Below, piece by piece: positions 1 to 11,844 of a stretch of DNA of 64,000 nucleotides. The DNA is from Amphibalanus amphitrite (taxonomy: Eukaryota > Arthropoda > Thecostraca > Balanomorpha > Balanidae): the NCBI RefSeq assembly GCF_019059575.1, contig NW_024881705.1, positions 62,001 to 126,000 of the forward strand, in the 5' to 3' direction. The notes beneath the pieces are model-generated. The model did not search any database. It was not told where the DNA came from and saw nothing but the letters and a program-made list of their open reading frames with translations. The stretch's first letter is position 1; every line of letters begins with the position of its first letter. The position numbers and the translations under genes are program-made.

Positions 1-1811
1 AATGTTATTTTGTTATTTACCAATGAAGAATATCACCGGAATAGCAATCGACTATCGCCGATGAGCCCGATGAGGTCACTGCAACGAATCTCCACATGCA
101 TCAATGCATAACTCATTCTAAACTCATCAAACGCCTATATCTAATAGCATCTACTCAATGTACGGAATTTAATACGCCAATGTCGTATGAAATACTACCT
201 CCGCACTCGAGCGGCCAATGACAGCAATAATGGCTCGGAGGGCGACCCATTTCGGCTGGCGGCAGTACGTGAGAAGGCCCGTGAAATGCGGGTGATGACC
301 TCTTAGCTAGAACACCAAACAGCCGCTGCCAGTTCCGGCACAGAACCAGGCCGATCGGTCTATTGTGAGATCGGTGAGCAGTGAGTTAGCACTCACGGTT
401 ATATCAACTCAACTCGAATGTAACGGTGGGACATCACTTCAGGGCAGACAATTCTCGAACTCCTGCGAGTATTTGTTTACTGGGTTTGCCTGCTAACAAA
501 TAGATTGTTGATTAATAATTCGCCGTGTTACGCCGGCAGAGAGTCTTCAATTTCTTAGTTACATAATTCAGTTGCTGAAGTTTGGGAGGAAGACCTTGTT
601 TTCGTCAACACCAATAAACGACACTCACACTACTGCAGTTCGGAATGAAATTTAAAACCCAAGCAAGCATCAATGGCAACGCAGATGAGCTCACAAACAG
701 TGCCCAAATGAACATGCCTGGAATACGCCTACACAGATCGAATACAGACTGAACCATGGTTCCTTGCGCGCCCTTTGTGGTACGGTGACAGCGGAAAGCC
801 TTTTGGTTCTTCTTTCAATTGGAAACTGGGCTGTTTGTGCCGTTATTTTTCATCTAGTGCCGGGCATTTAGCCCATAAATAGTCGGTTACTTCGACATCA
901 GCACCTCCAACGCTTTGGGCGGCAGCGGATTTACCGCATCGCTTCACCAAAGCCAAACACAAAGAACGTTTATCGCTTCAGGATCGATGGAAATGGTGGA
1001 TCTTCTTGCACAAATCAACGTGTAAGCTAAAAATGGAAAACAACGTGCCGTGGCACCTTGCTGCGATAGGCGAATACAACAAGCCAATGTCCTTCGTTTA
1101 CACGATAAACAAAATGATTGGCATTTATCAAAATGTTCGTAATCCATCAACAAGAAGGAATGATGAGGACTAGGCAACAAACAGCCGCCTACTTATTTGC
1201 CAAGTTGCCAACATGATTCACTTCGCCAGCAATATCAAGCTGGGAATTGAATAACATCGGTTCTTTCAATTGATGGAGCGGGGCATGGCACAGCATTCAC
1301 AGCAACCAGCCCTTTACACATTTTTGTCATTCAATACATCAATGACAATAGGAATGTCTGTGTAAAGGCTGATTTACGTCATATGCAGCAGTTTGACAGT
1401 CTGTATAAAAGTATGAAATTATCGGAAAACACCATCAGACCCTGAAGCGGTCGGCGGAAAATGGTCTCTCATCGTTCTTGGTCAAGTTTCACGGCGAAGT
1501 TCAATAGATGGATGGATCTATTCAGCAGTTGATCCATGATGACCCGCCCACCGGAGGCCGAGGAACCGGTCGGGCACACGCCACGGCGACACGGAAACTG
1601 TGGCGAGCACGCTCCGACCAGAAAACGATAGAGGAGGTCCCACTCTGGGACACTGAGTTGGCAGACTAGAACCATTCGTGACATGGCCCGATGTGTTAGA
1701 AGTTGGATACTTATAGCCAAAACTACACGACACGCTATGCCACGCCCAGCACAGTCGCACGGATAGCAGAAACCTTTACATGGAGGCTATGATTGGGTAC
1801 CATTTACAGCC
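1..1811. other. Region with no recognisable gene
   Basis: Mixed-composition DNA with only short unrelated open frames on both strands. I recognise no protein family, RNA gene or terminal-repeat pair here. It ends where the GC-rich tandem repeat begins. Confidence 0.5.
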
Positions 1812-2493
1812 AATGGGGACCAGTATAACGCCTTTTGGGGCGATTAACGGAGCGAGCGAGAGGGTGGGCCTTGCACGTGCGAAATTTCGAGGGGGTACCT
1901 CCAACTGACTTGTGCACGGCACCCTACTAACCGGTCTCTAGCGATGTGCCAAATTTGAGCACAATCGGCTCAGCCGTTCTCGAGATCTGGAAGCGGCACC
2001 CGGCACGTGCGCACGTGCAAAATGGGTCCCAACTGACTTGTGCACGGCACCCTACTAATTGGTCCCTAACCGTGTACCAAATTTGAGCGCCATCGGTCCA
2101 GCCGTTCTCGAGATCTGGAAACGACCCCTGCACGTGCGCACGTGCAGCAGCACCCCAACTCTGGCACATGGATATGCAGTGCCTAGTGGGTGCCTATCTA
2201 CATGCCAACTTTCAGCGCAATCGGCCAAGTAGTTACCGAGATATTGCAACAATTACAAAAGTGACACCTCTTCGTTTTGCACGTGGCACGTGCATAAGGG
2301 GTCACCCACATGCATCGGGAATAGTCCAATACTTGGTAGAAGGAATGAAGCTATCCTACAAAAATTACCGCATGTAAATCGGTCAAGTGGTTACTGAGAT
2401 ATAAGCGTCGCAGAATCGTGACCACGGCCGGCCGCTCATACTCAGAAATTTCCGTTATTCTACGTGAGACTCCGCTCGCTTCGCTCGCTCCGT
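1812..2493 (+). repeat. GC-rich dispersed repeat, unit 1 of a tandem pair
   Basis: About 680 bp beginning with a 26-bp lead (CAGTATAACGCCTTTTGGGG) followed by TAACGGAGCGAGCGAGAGGG, and ending in GCTTCGCTCGCTCCGTAA, so the two ends are partly inverted copies of each other. The interior repeats a block containing CGTTCTCGAGATCTGGAA and the palindrome GCACGTGCGCACGTGC several times. The same unit follows directly at 2494, and two inverted copies lie at 54478-55656. It looks like a non-autonomous transposable element or satellite-like unit; I cannot assign a superfamily. Open frames inside it are by-products of the repeat. Confidence 0.75.
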
Positions 2494-4056
2494 AACCAGT
2501 ATAACGCCTTTTGGGGCGACTAACGGAGCGAGCGAGAGGGTGGGCCTTGCACGTGCGAAATTGCGAGGGGGTACCTCCAACTGACTTGTGCATGGCATCC
2601 TACTAACCGGTCTCTAGCGATGTGCCAAACTTGGGCACAATCGGCCCAGCCGTTCTCGAGATCTGGAAGCGGCACCCTGCACGTGCGCACGTGCAAAATG
2701 GGTCCCAACTGACTTGTGCACGGCACCCTACTAACCGGTCCCTAACTGTGTACCAAATTTGAGGGTAATTGGTCGAGCCGTTCTCGAGATCTGGAAACGA
2801 CCCCTGCACGTGCGCACGTGCAGCAGCGCCCCAACTCTAGCACATGGATATGCAGTGCCTACTGCCCTGGGTGCCTACCTACATGCCAACTTTCAGCGCA
2901 ATCGGCCAAGTAGTTACCGAGATATTGCAACAATTACAAAACGGACACCTCTTCGTTTTGCACGTGGCACGTGCATAAGGGGTCACCCACATGCATCAGG
3001 AATAGTCCAATGCTTGGTAGAAGGAACGAAGCTACCCTACAAAAATTACCGCGTGTAAATCGGTCAAGTGGTTGCTGAGATATAAGCCTCGCAAAAGCGT
3101 GACCACGGCCGGCCAGGCCGGCCGGCCGCTCATACTCAGAAATTTCCGTTAAAGGTAGTGTGCCACCTTTGAAAGATTTCCCATTTTATTTTTCCTAGGA
3201 TAAGAAGCTTCTGTTTTTACCTAATATCGCAAAAAAAAATCAAAAATGGGCCTGGAATAGTGCCTTTTTCGCCTAAAAGTTTTTCGGTTTTTAGATATGT
3301 ATAACAACTGTAGTGGGCTCACCTGCAAACAGGCGTCGGGCAACAATCGCGAATGCGGCGCACTTGTGACAATAAGCAAAGGTCATTATAGTGTTACGAC
3401 CATACGACGTACGGGAATGAGTTATCAGCTGTCTAATCGTAGACAACACAATGTCGAGCCTTAAACTGTAAGCCCGTATTGGTATTGTTTCTTTTATTTG
3501 GCTGTCGAACATTATTTATGGTTTGAAATATGATTTTATGTAAAATAATTGATATGAAAGAGCCGTCTTATAAGTTATGACCCCATTTCACCACACGCAA
3601 GTGGCAGAAATGACAATGATCAGCTGACGCATTTTTCTTGGCCGAAGTCAGAGCGCGCGGCCCGACGCACCACGCGTATTTGGAAATTCCGACCTCGACG
3701 AGCATCAGAAGCCACCTAACAGGCGTGTTCGAAACCGCAGGAGATGATGATGAACGGGTTTATCGAAACTTGATTGGATGAGCATATCGGTAATAGCGAT
3801 TTCAGTGTGTGCATTTATTGTTCATAGTGGTGTGAAATGTGGTTGGGGTACGACCGACAACCCGTCGGGGCGAATTTCGCACTGGGGTACTTAAAATTTG
3901 AAGAATTTAAGACGTTTCCATGAGTTTTGAAGGTATGGATAAGTTCTAAAAATCCGGTTCTCCTTATCTGGGCCATTAACTCCATACGGCCCAAGAAAGC
4001 TGGCACACTACCTTTAAAATCTAAGGAAAGACTACACTCGCTTCGCTCGCTCCGTA
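2494..4056 (+). repeat. GC-rich dispersed repeat, unit 2, interrupted by an insertion
   Basis: Second tandem copy of the 1812-2493 unit, with the same lead, the same CACGTG-bearing inner blocks and the same GCTTCGCTCGCTCCGTAA end at about 4039-4056. It is split after CAGAAATTTCCGTT by an insertion of about 860 bp (3153-4013). Just before the break it carries a run of GGCCGGCC motifs. Without the insertion its length matches unit 1. Confidence 0.7.
3153..4013. mobile_element. TTAA-flanked element nested in the GC-rich repeat
   Basis: Perfect 13-bp terminal inverted repeats, AGGTAGTGTGCCA at 3153 and TGGCACACTACCT ending at 4013, each flanked by TTAA (3149-3152 and 4014-4017). TTAA duplication is the hallmark of piggyBac-type insertion. 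The 861-bp interior codes for nothing recognisable, so this is non-autonomous. It interrupts the second GC-rich repeat unit and is therefore younger than that unit. A lone matching end, TGGCACACTACCT, occurs at 20450-20462. Confidence 0.65.
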
Positions 4057-7000
4057 ATAATTGATGTAACCACGCCAACCTGGAGCACCCTTACACTTCC
4101 ATATCTCCAGAGCCTCATTCTAGCCGCACGTCAGATAGAGTGACAGTGGTTTGATCAAACCTCTCAGAAACGCCTGGTGGGATAAACACAGCCACCAGTA
4201 TTCTCTAATTAGCTCGGCGGGTTCATCCGCAACCACCCGCCCACACCAACGTCTTGGTGTGGGCGGGTCGGACCCGGTCCGGCTTCAAGGGACTCGGGGT
4301 ATCACTGGACGAGGTAAGATATCCCGACCGGCGAACTGCCTTACCGAGAATACTGGAAAGGGTTGGGGCGGAATCCACTACACATAAACCCGGGCCAGAT
4401 TCCACATCACTGACCACACCAGACGCTATAGCTTAGCGATCAATTACAATCCTTCATTCCTCTCTTACGTTGCGTTGGCATTGGGATCCATCCACTGTAC
4501 TGTATAGCAACCAAAACGGCACCGCGGGCTTATGGTCGTGTATTTCATATTTGTCACACACAACACAAGAATAACACAAATACCAACATCGGCATGATGC
4601 TACACTTAGCGTGCCACAATAAACCTGTAAATTATTTCATTTCGGGACGTTATTTACCGGAGTAGAGTAAGATGACATAACGCCATAAATCACCACAGAA
4701 ATAACTCATGGCGCCACACGAGCGATTACACGCACCCACTAATCACTGCACGCTTCTGTTCTCAATCACGGAAATGACACGCCGTCTGACAGAGTACACA
4801 CGCAACCAGCCAATCACCACGCCGCGCCCATAATCGTTTACCGATACCAATACACGACACACGGACCAATGAACATAACGCACATAATTACACATGGGAA
4901 TAATCGAGCGGCACAGAAACACAGAGTGGCGCGTGCGTATACACAATGGGATTCCTCCGTGGCATGGCAAGACACAAGTGCAACATAAACGTGGCTTGTT
5001 ATTAGACCGAATTCCGAGGATGCCGCATACTTGTCAAGTCTTTCACACTATCTTTCGTAGCATTGCGGCATACAATTAATAGGATAAACGCTAAATTGTA
5101 GGACAACTATGGGTCAAGAGGTCACCATGGGCACAATTCGACCAGCTCAGACGGTGCTAGCGCTCCATCTTTCACGAGCTCGACTCACCAGTACAAACAC
5201 CTGCTGTGATCAAATGATCACGGTTATGTCTCCGTTTTAATACCACCTTTACCACCATCCGTCCTTGGTCGTATGCAAGCTCCACGCCTGTCCTGTTCTG
5301 TTCGCTATGTCGGTGCCACCATTTTTCCATAGGTTAGCCATCGTCGGCTTTAGTCCGTGTCACAGTTCAGTCACAGCGGCTAGCCAGTTCAGTGAACCGT
5401 TCATCTGTGACAGTCGCACTATCAGACAGGTCAACATACTGAGAGTCAGATCGGTGGGCCTCCAATCTAACTGAATCAGTGTCGCTGACTGTCAACACTA
5501 GTTGACCTCCAACTAGCTGTTTGGCTAGTTGGACGTCCAACTGGACCAGCTGATCGCCCGCCCAGCAGTCGGTCTATCTATCATGCCAGAAGTCTAGCTA
5601 TCCATCCAACTAGCTGAGTGTGAGCGCCCCCAGTAGCTGTTCCACGGGCTGGTTGTCCTCAGAGCCACTCGCCTCACGGTACCTGCCAAAGAAGACCCGG
5701 TCAGACCTCCGAACGCTGATACGGCATAACCCAGACAAAGCCCCTAGGATACGGTAAGGCTGGTGTGCCTCCCACGCATGGTATTAAAGACAGTATAGTG
5801 ACACGAAAATAAGCAGCCTTAACACACGGAAATCATAGTGAAATGTCAGGAACAAACTCTGGCCATGGTAGTGTATTAGGATATCCTACGGGAAGAAGTA
5901 TAGAGACCAAATTTCGAAGGCAGAGCAAGATATACTCGCAAACGGCGAGCAAGTCCCTTGACTGCCATTCCTCCCCGACTTTAAGTCGCTTCAACCAAGC
6001 GTCAGGACTCTCAGTCCGTCAATGACAGCCAATCTGTCCTTCGCTATCGCAGCAGCACACATAACGCCGGCGCCGGCCAGCCATAACCGGTACTTACCCG
6101 TGCTAACCGGTACTAACCGGACATGGCCGGCCCTAACCGGCAGTGGAGCGCGGCGTCCGGCAGCTTATCATACACGGTTAGCTCGACCACGACCGGAGAA
6201 CGGACGGGAACGGCCAAGGAACGGCCAAGGAACGACACTCGTCGCCGATGACGACGGCAGGGCGACGGACCGGCGCCACGCCACGGACGAGTCGGTGGAT
6301 AGACACGGAGGGATGGGATGGATGGGATGAAAGGAATTGGAGAGGATGAGGCGGGACGGACGAGACGGCATAAGACGGGGTGGTAAGGGTAAGACGGGAC
6401 GATACGTAACGGTTTCAAATGTGAGGCCAATCGAAAATAAGAACAAATTCTGTCAGCTTCCCCAAAGGGTCGTTTTTTTTAGAAAGGTCATGAGCTATCG
6501 GGTTTGGACATCACTAGAATCTTAGAAAGGGTATACATGCATACGTGGTTATGAATATGCGTTACTGAATTCCATGCGTCAGCACGACGAGCATAATCTC
6601 ACATCTCCAAACCGTCTCGATATTATGAGTGAAAACAATGAAGCTTCCAGAATCTCTCTGGCAAATTTAACTAAGTAATTCCAACTCCAAATGCATCACG
6701 CTAAGAGCCTCCGTTCCGTCTGAATGACAGCTTCGAGACAAGCGACAACCGTCGGACGAAAGTTATAAATGTCTGTCCATTTGACTGCACATAAAAGTCG
6801 GAGCTTATGACATGGTGCGTCATCAAGAATCAGTCATTTGCATTTAGTCTGCGTGTTTAAAAATAGGCAGCAAGCTTCCAAAAGCGTACTATTAAAATAA
6901 TTCAGACAGTCAAGAGTCTCCACTGCTCTATATACGTAGCTTACAGTTAGCACCTACCCTGTCGACAAAGCCAAGCTGAACTACCTAGCTATAACAAACT

Positions 7001-7581
7001 GTCAGCCAGCCAAGTCCCGACCGCCACCACCGCTGTCACCTCCACCTCCATCCTACTCTCCCCAGGGACAGCTCCACACCAAAACACACACGTAACTACC
7101 ACCAGCGCGACACACCGCCCCAAACACCGACCGTGGTGGTCCCCCGCTCCCACCGGCTCTCTATATCCGCTGTCACTGGTCCACGACCCCGGCTCGGACA
7201 GAATCTCACAACTCGCGCCGGGAAGACACGCGGATTTCGGCGGCTCTACCGCGGACAAAGTTAGAGCCAGCTTGGGTGGGAGAGGGAAGGCGATACCAGG
7301 TGGGTATCAGAAGAGAGATGCATGGTCGAGGGTAGACGTCGGAGCGTGTGGGGGGATGGACAAGTTGTTCTCTTGCAACTGAATTGTTCTTTTTCTTTTT
7401 TCTTTTTTATGTTTTCTTTTTTCTTTTTTTTTCTTTTTTTTTGTTCTTTTGTTTTTTCTTTTTTTGTTGAATTGTTATTTTTTAACTGAATTGATCAACG
7501 AGAATTGTTCTTTGCAACTTCACTTCAGGTCATCGTCATGTTTTTGATTTCCGGAGTAGTATAACGGAGGGAAAATATAAT
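4057..7581. other. Intergenic region, no recognised gene
   Basis: No protein family seen. Notable items are a 15-bp-arm perfect hairpin at 4235-4268, an AACCGG-rich patch at 6085-6140, a GC-rich stretch at 6130-6330, a CCACC-rich stretch at 7015-7200, and a polypyrimidine T/C tract at 7387-7470. None is enough for a gene call. Confidence 0.5.
4235..4268. repeat. Perfect 15-bp-arm hairpin
   Basis: ACCCGCCCACACCAA at 4235-4249 and its exact complement at 4254-4268, separated by a 4-base loop (CGTC). Such a long perfect stem with a tiny loop could be a foldback remnant or a recently formed quasi-palindrome. There is no T-run after it and no other sign of an RNA gene. Confidence 0.6.
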
Positions 7582-7609
7582 GCAGCCACCAGGGGTGGAT
7601 TTTTATATC

Positions 7610-7639
7610 AAGTTGGGGTTGCACGTGCAACCCCAACTT
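7610..7639. repeat. 30-bp perfect palindrome at the hAT-like element end
   Basis: A perfect palindrome centred on GCAC/GTGC, with arms AAGTTGGGGTTGCAC and its complement and no loop. The AACCCCAAC motif then recurs twice in the next 50 bp. Subterminal repeats of this kind often bind transposase in hAT elements; that role is inference here. Confidence 0.7.
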
Positions 7640-7845
7640 TGAATTGTGCAACCCCAACATCGGTTTGTGCAACCCCAACTTTACAACTGAAATAAATCGG
7701 CGGGCGACTCGAATGGTGCCGCCCCCATAACCCTGAGCCATCCCAAAACTCTATGCCACCCGTTGACTTGGCACCATCTTTCAAAAGAGCCCTACCCATC
7801 ATGTAGGCAATAGTCACCCCTCAACTATCTAGTGTACCTAGTTGC

Positions 7846-9030
7846 CGCCTCCTCAGACCTCAAATGTAGGTGCCGCTCCCTTCGAATGTAGGTGCCGCCC
7901 CCTCGAATGTAAGTGCCGCCCCTCGAATGTAGGTGCCGCCCCTCAAATGTAAGTGCCGCCCCCTCGAATGTAGGCGCCGCCCATTAAATGTAGGCGCCAT
8001 CCCCTCGAATGTAGGTGCCACCCCCTCGAATGTTGGTGCCGCCTCTCAAATGTACCTAAATGCCGCCCCTCGAATGTAGGTGCCGCCCCCTCGAATGTAA
8101 GTGCCGCCCCCTCAAATGTTAGTGCCGCCCCCTCCCTCGAATGTAGATGCCGGCCCTCCTCGAATGTAAGTGCCGCCCCCTCGAATGTAGGTGCCGCCCC
8201 CTCGAATGTAGGTGCCGCCCCCTCGAATGTTGGTGTCGCCCCCTCGAATGTAGGTGCCACCCCCTCAAATGTAAATGTCGCCCCTCGAATGTAGGCGCTG
8301 TCCCCTCGAATGTAGGTGCCGCCCCCTCAAATGTTAGTGTCGCCCCCTCGAATGTAGATGCCGGCCCTCCTCGAATGTAGGTGCCGCCCCCTCAAATGTT
8401 AGTGCCGCCCCCTCGAATGTTAGTGCCGCCCCCTCGAATGTAGATGCCGGCCCTCCTCGAATGTAGGTGCCGCCCCCTCAAATGTTAGTGCCGCCCCCTC
8501 GAATGTAGATGCCAGCCCTCCTCGAATGTAGGTGCCGCCCCCTCAAATGTTAGTGCCGCCCCCTCGAATGTAGGTGCCGGCCCTCCTCGAATGCAGGTGC
8601 CGCCCCCTCAAATGTTAGTGCCGCCCCCTCGAATGTAGGTGCCGGCCCTCCTCGAATGCAGGTGCCGGCCCCTCGAATGAAGGTGCCGCGCCGCCCCCAC
8701 AAATGTTGGCCCCGGCCACTTATGCATAGGTGTCATCGGTCATCCCATAAAATGTAGGTGCCGTCCCTTCGAATGTAGATGGCACCCCCTAGCGTGTAGT
8801 TGCCGCCCCCTAAGGCCTAGTTGCAATGCAGCCCCCTCAAATGTAGGTGCCACCCCCTAAGTGTAGGTGCAACCCCTTGAAATGAAGGTGCCTTTCCCTC
8901 ACATGTAGATAGATGCCGCCCCCCCCCCCCCATGCGTGGGTGCCACTCCTCAAGTTAGGGTGCTGCCCATAAAATGTAGGTGCCGCCCCCTCTAAGCGTA
9001 GGCGCTGCATCGCCGCCCCCTCTAATGTAG
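7846..9030. repeat. 21-bp minisatellite array (CGAATGTAGGTGCCGCCCCCT)
   Basis: About 55 imperfect copies of a 21-bp unit around CGAATGTAGGTGCCGCCCC, with common variants CTCAAATGTTAGTGCCGCC and GATGCCGGCCCTCCTCG. Between 8320 and 8660 the variants form a higher-order repeat of roughly 63 bp, which shows local amplification by unequal exchange. Because 21 is divisible by three, long open frames with a 7-residue period run on both strands; I do not regard them as genes. There are no uniform spacers, so it is not a CRISPR array. Confidence 0.9.
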
Positions 9031-9339
9031 GTACCCGTACTACCCTCCTCTCAAGAGCTTGAGCTGTCACAAGGCCGTAGAGCTGTCGGACATGCAAAAA
9101 TGACCAGTTAAAAAAAATCGTGGATTTCGATTCCTGGTGCGCCGCTCACCGCCCAGTGGAGGTCGCAGGGGGGCATCAGGGCCATGCCCCCCCCCCAAAG
9201 ACAAATCAGGGGCCAAATGGCCATCATATAATTTGCCCCCTTAAACAACCGATGGGCCCCGATGGGCGTAGGGGCCCTGGCTCTTACCCGATTGTCACGA
9301 GGCTCAAGAAACCAACGCCAGGTATTATGTAACAGCCCC

Positions 9340-10850
9340 CATACCGGTCTTTGAGTATCCTGACTTCTGAGGGCGCTTCAGTGGCCTTCAAGGGCCCACC
9401 TTGACCGATGAGGGCCCACATCGACCTCCCAGAGCCCTCCACTGGCCCTTGAGGGCCCGAAAGCGGCATCAGGAGTCCCCCAACCGGCCTTTGAGGGCCC
9501 CACACTGATCTCTTGATGGCCTCATTTCTGTCTCTGGGGTTCAGGACTGACCTTTGGGTGCCGGTCACTAAGAGCCCGCATCGACCTCTGAGGGCCTCAA
9601 ACTGGCCTTTGAGAGCCCTGTACTGGTCTTGAGGGCTCCCAAACTGGTCTCTGGGGGTCCACGCCTCTAATGGCCTCATTTCTTTTTCTGAGGGCCCCAA
9701 ACTGGCCTCAATGGGCTCCAGCCGGTCTATGGGGTCTCTACACCGCCCCTGATGGCCCTTTTATGGTCTCTGGGGTGCCAGGTTAGTCTGGTCACTGAGG
9801 CTGCTCTGAGGGACCCACACTAACTTATGATGAACCCACTCCGGTCGCTGAGGGCTCAAGATTGAACTTTGGGTGCCTCGCACTGGGCTCTGAGGGCCCA
9901 CATTGACCTCCGAGAGCTCCACACTGGCCTGTAAGGGATCATATTGGGCTGGCCTCTGATGACCAACTGGTTTTTGAGGGCCAGTACTGGCCAGTGGCCA
10001 CTCAGGGTCCCAAACCGGCTTTTGAGGGCCATAACCGGCATCTGATGGACCGAACCGGACCCTGGTGGCCCAAAACAGGCCTCAGAGGGCCCCGCACCAG
10101 ACTCTGAGAGTCCCATATTTAGTCTCTGGGGTCCAAGGAAGAACTTTTGGCGTTTCATGCCGTCCTCCAAGGCTCCTTGTCAGTCTCTGTTGGTCCCCAT
10201 GTCGGAATTTCGGAATTTGAGGGCCGTTATCTCGTCGCAACGGACCGGCATTAAGGTCTATTACCATATCGGGGTCACATCGGTTTCTGAGGGCCCATGT
10301 CTGCTGCCAAGGGTCCCTGGTCTCTGATAGTTCCATTTAGGTCTTTGAGAGCCCGGGCCTGCCCATCATAGGCGCCTCATGCTATCTTCTTATTCTCTGC
10401 CGATCTCGGAGGGCCCCTGTCGATCTGTTTGGCCCGTACAGGTTTTTAAGGGCCGCTGCTAGTCTCTGAGAGCCCCATGTCGTTAGTTGTGTCTATTTTG
10501 GGTCGCATTGGCACCACACATGTCTCTTAGGGCCCATACCAGTCAAGGGGTCCCACATTGACCTCTCAAGGACCAACGCTGGCCTCAAGGGCTCACACTT
10601 CCTCAGAGGTTCCGAACTGGCCTTTGACGACCCCGCACTGGCCTTTGATGACCCCGGGCCCGCACTGGCCTCTGATGGCTCAGGCAGGTCTCGTAAGACC
10701 CACGTTGGAGTTCAAAGACCCATACTGCTGTGCGAGGTCTCACCCGGTTTATGAGGGTCAATCTCAATACTGGCCTTAAATGATCTTAAGCCGGGCTTAA
10801 GATCATTTAAGATCATAAGGGTCTCATATTGGTTTCAGAAGTTTTCCGCT
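9340..10850. repeat. Degenerate GAGGGCCC / ACTGGCCT repeat array
   Basis: An irregular array with a period of about 27-30 bp built on TTTGAGGGCCC and ACTGGCCTCTGA motifs, more diverged than the 21-bp array beside it. It lies inside the hAT-like element. Similar GAGGGCC/GGGCCC-rich copies occur at 33160-33335, after a CCAGGGGGAGG motif, which hints at a related decayed element there. Confidence 0.75.
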
Positions 10851-11109
10851 ACTTACGAAAAACTTCAGGGGGAGGGGGCGGATATTCGCCCCCCTACGCG
10901 GTACGTGGGTTAAGCTAACACACCGCCCCCAGCGAGGGTCTACAGGGGCCCCTTTGCCAATTCCCCCCCCCCCCCCCCAACGCCAAGTTTACGACCGTAC
11001 CTGGTGGCGCCCACTTCCGGACTATAGCGCCCCTCGGTACCGCTTTGGGCGCCCTTTCAGGGCTGTGCAACCCCAATAAAAAACAAAAAAATCCACCCCT
11101 GGCAGCCAC

Positions 11110-11844
11110 CAAGGATCGAACATCAAGATCATGTCAGCCTTCTTCCGCCTCTGCAAATTTCACGCACATAGCCTCCAGCCTGACTCCCCAGTGACATTGC
11201 CGGTCACAAAAGCCTCACGTTGGCTTCTGAGGACACCAGCTCGCCTCCAATATCGAGTCTGATGATGGTACTGACGGCAGCGAGGCGGTAGCGGAGACGG
11301 CGTACCGTACGCGGTCGTCCAGATGGGTCTCACTCAATAGTTGATGACAGGGACGCGGCGGCACGTGACATGGATGAGGACGCGAAAAGGAGGAGCGGGA
11401 GAGAGCGGGGAGCGGGGGGAGGCGAAGAGAAGTGAAGAATAGAGGGGATGGGTTTGCTCTTTATTGGGGCTTTAGGAGACGCCGACTGCTATGGTCCATT
11501 TGGGCTCGGATCAATAGGGAACTAGTACATCTTGAGGGGTTTGAAGGGCTTTGTCTATAACATGAACACATACAATAGTAGGTCAACTCACAAACTCATG
11601 TGCTCGGAACTCGAAAGTAATAAAAGCGTCCGTTCGACCCGGTAAACAGACTCGAACAACAGCCCGACGGGGCTTTGTCCAAAGTTCAGCGTGGCCATGA
11701 TACACGAGTGGTGTCAGCGGAAGGGCCGGCGATTCAGTACACCGGACTGGTCGAGCCCCGTGGTTCGATCGGTGCTGTAGGAACGGAGTCAGTGGGGAGC
11801 GAACGATGGGTGGTAAACGGTAGGAAGGGGAGCTCGGTACTCAC
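11110..11844. other. Putative EMC2 intron or 3' region
   Basis: Lies just downstream (minus strand) of the last EMC2 exon I can identify. That exon ends in a good donor, so a further exon should follow. A phase-compatible candidate of 46 bp at 11134-11179 reads LEAMCVKFAEAEEG then a stop, but it does not resemble the EMC2 C-terminus, so I do not call it. Nothing else is recognisable. Confidence 0.4.

Larger units (their letters stand above)
7590..11101. mobile_element. Large non-autonomous hAT-like element filled with minisatellites
   Basis: The left end reads CAGGGGTGGATTTTT (7590-7604) and the right end is its complement ending CCACCCCTG (to 11101). Both sides carry the same 8-bp duplication GCAGCCAC (7582-7589 and 11102-11109). 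Eight-base duplications with CAGGG termini are typical of hAT transposons. A second inverted pair lies just inside: TTGGGGTTGCAC on the left, GTGCAACCCCAA on the right. No transposase is present; the 3.5-kb interior is mostly two minisatellite arrays. The perfect duplication suggests a fairly recent insertion, although the arrays are internally diverged. Confidence 0.85.

Noticed and set aside
4235-4268. Intrinsic terminator or microRNA precursor
   Set aside because: Bacterial-type terminators do not apply here, and a 4-base loop with a 15-bp stem is too small for a microRNA precursor.
7846-9030. Regular short repeats resembling a CRISPR array or a repeat-protein gene
   Set aside because: The units are contiguous 21-mers without unique spacers, in a eukaryotic hAT-like element. 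The open frames with a 7-residue period follow from a repeat length divisible by three.
11134-11179. Last EMC2 exon
   Set aside because: Splice phase and stop fit, but the 15 residues do not resemble the EMC2 C-terminus and the exon would be unusually short. Left open.
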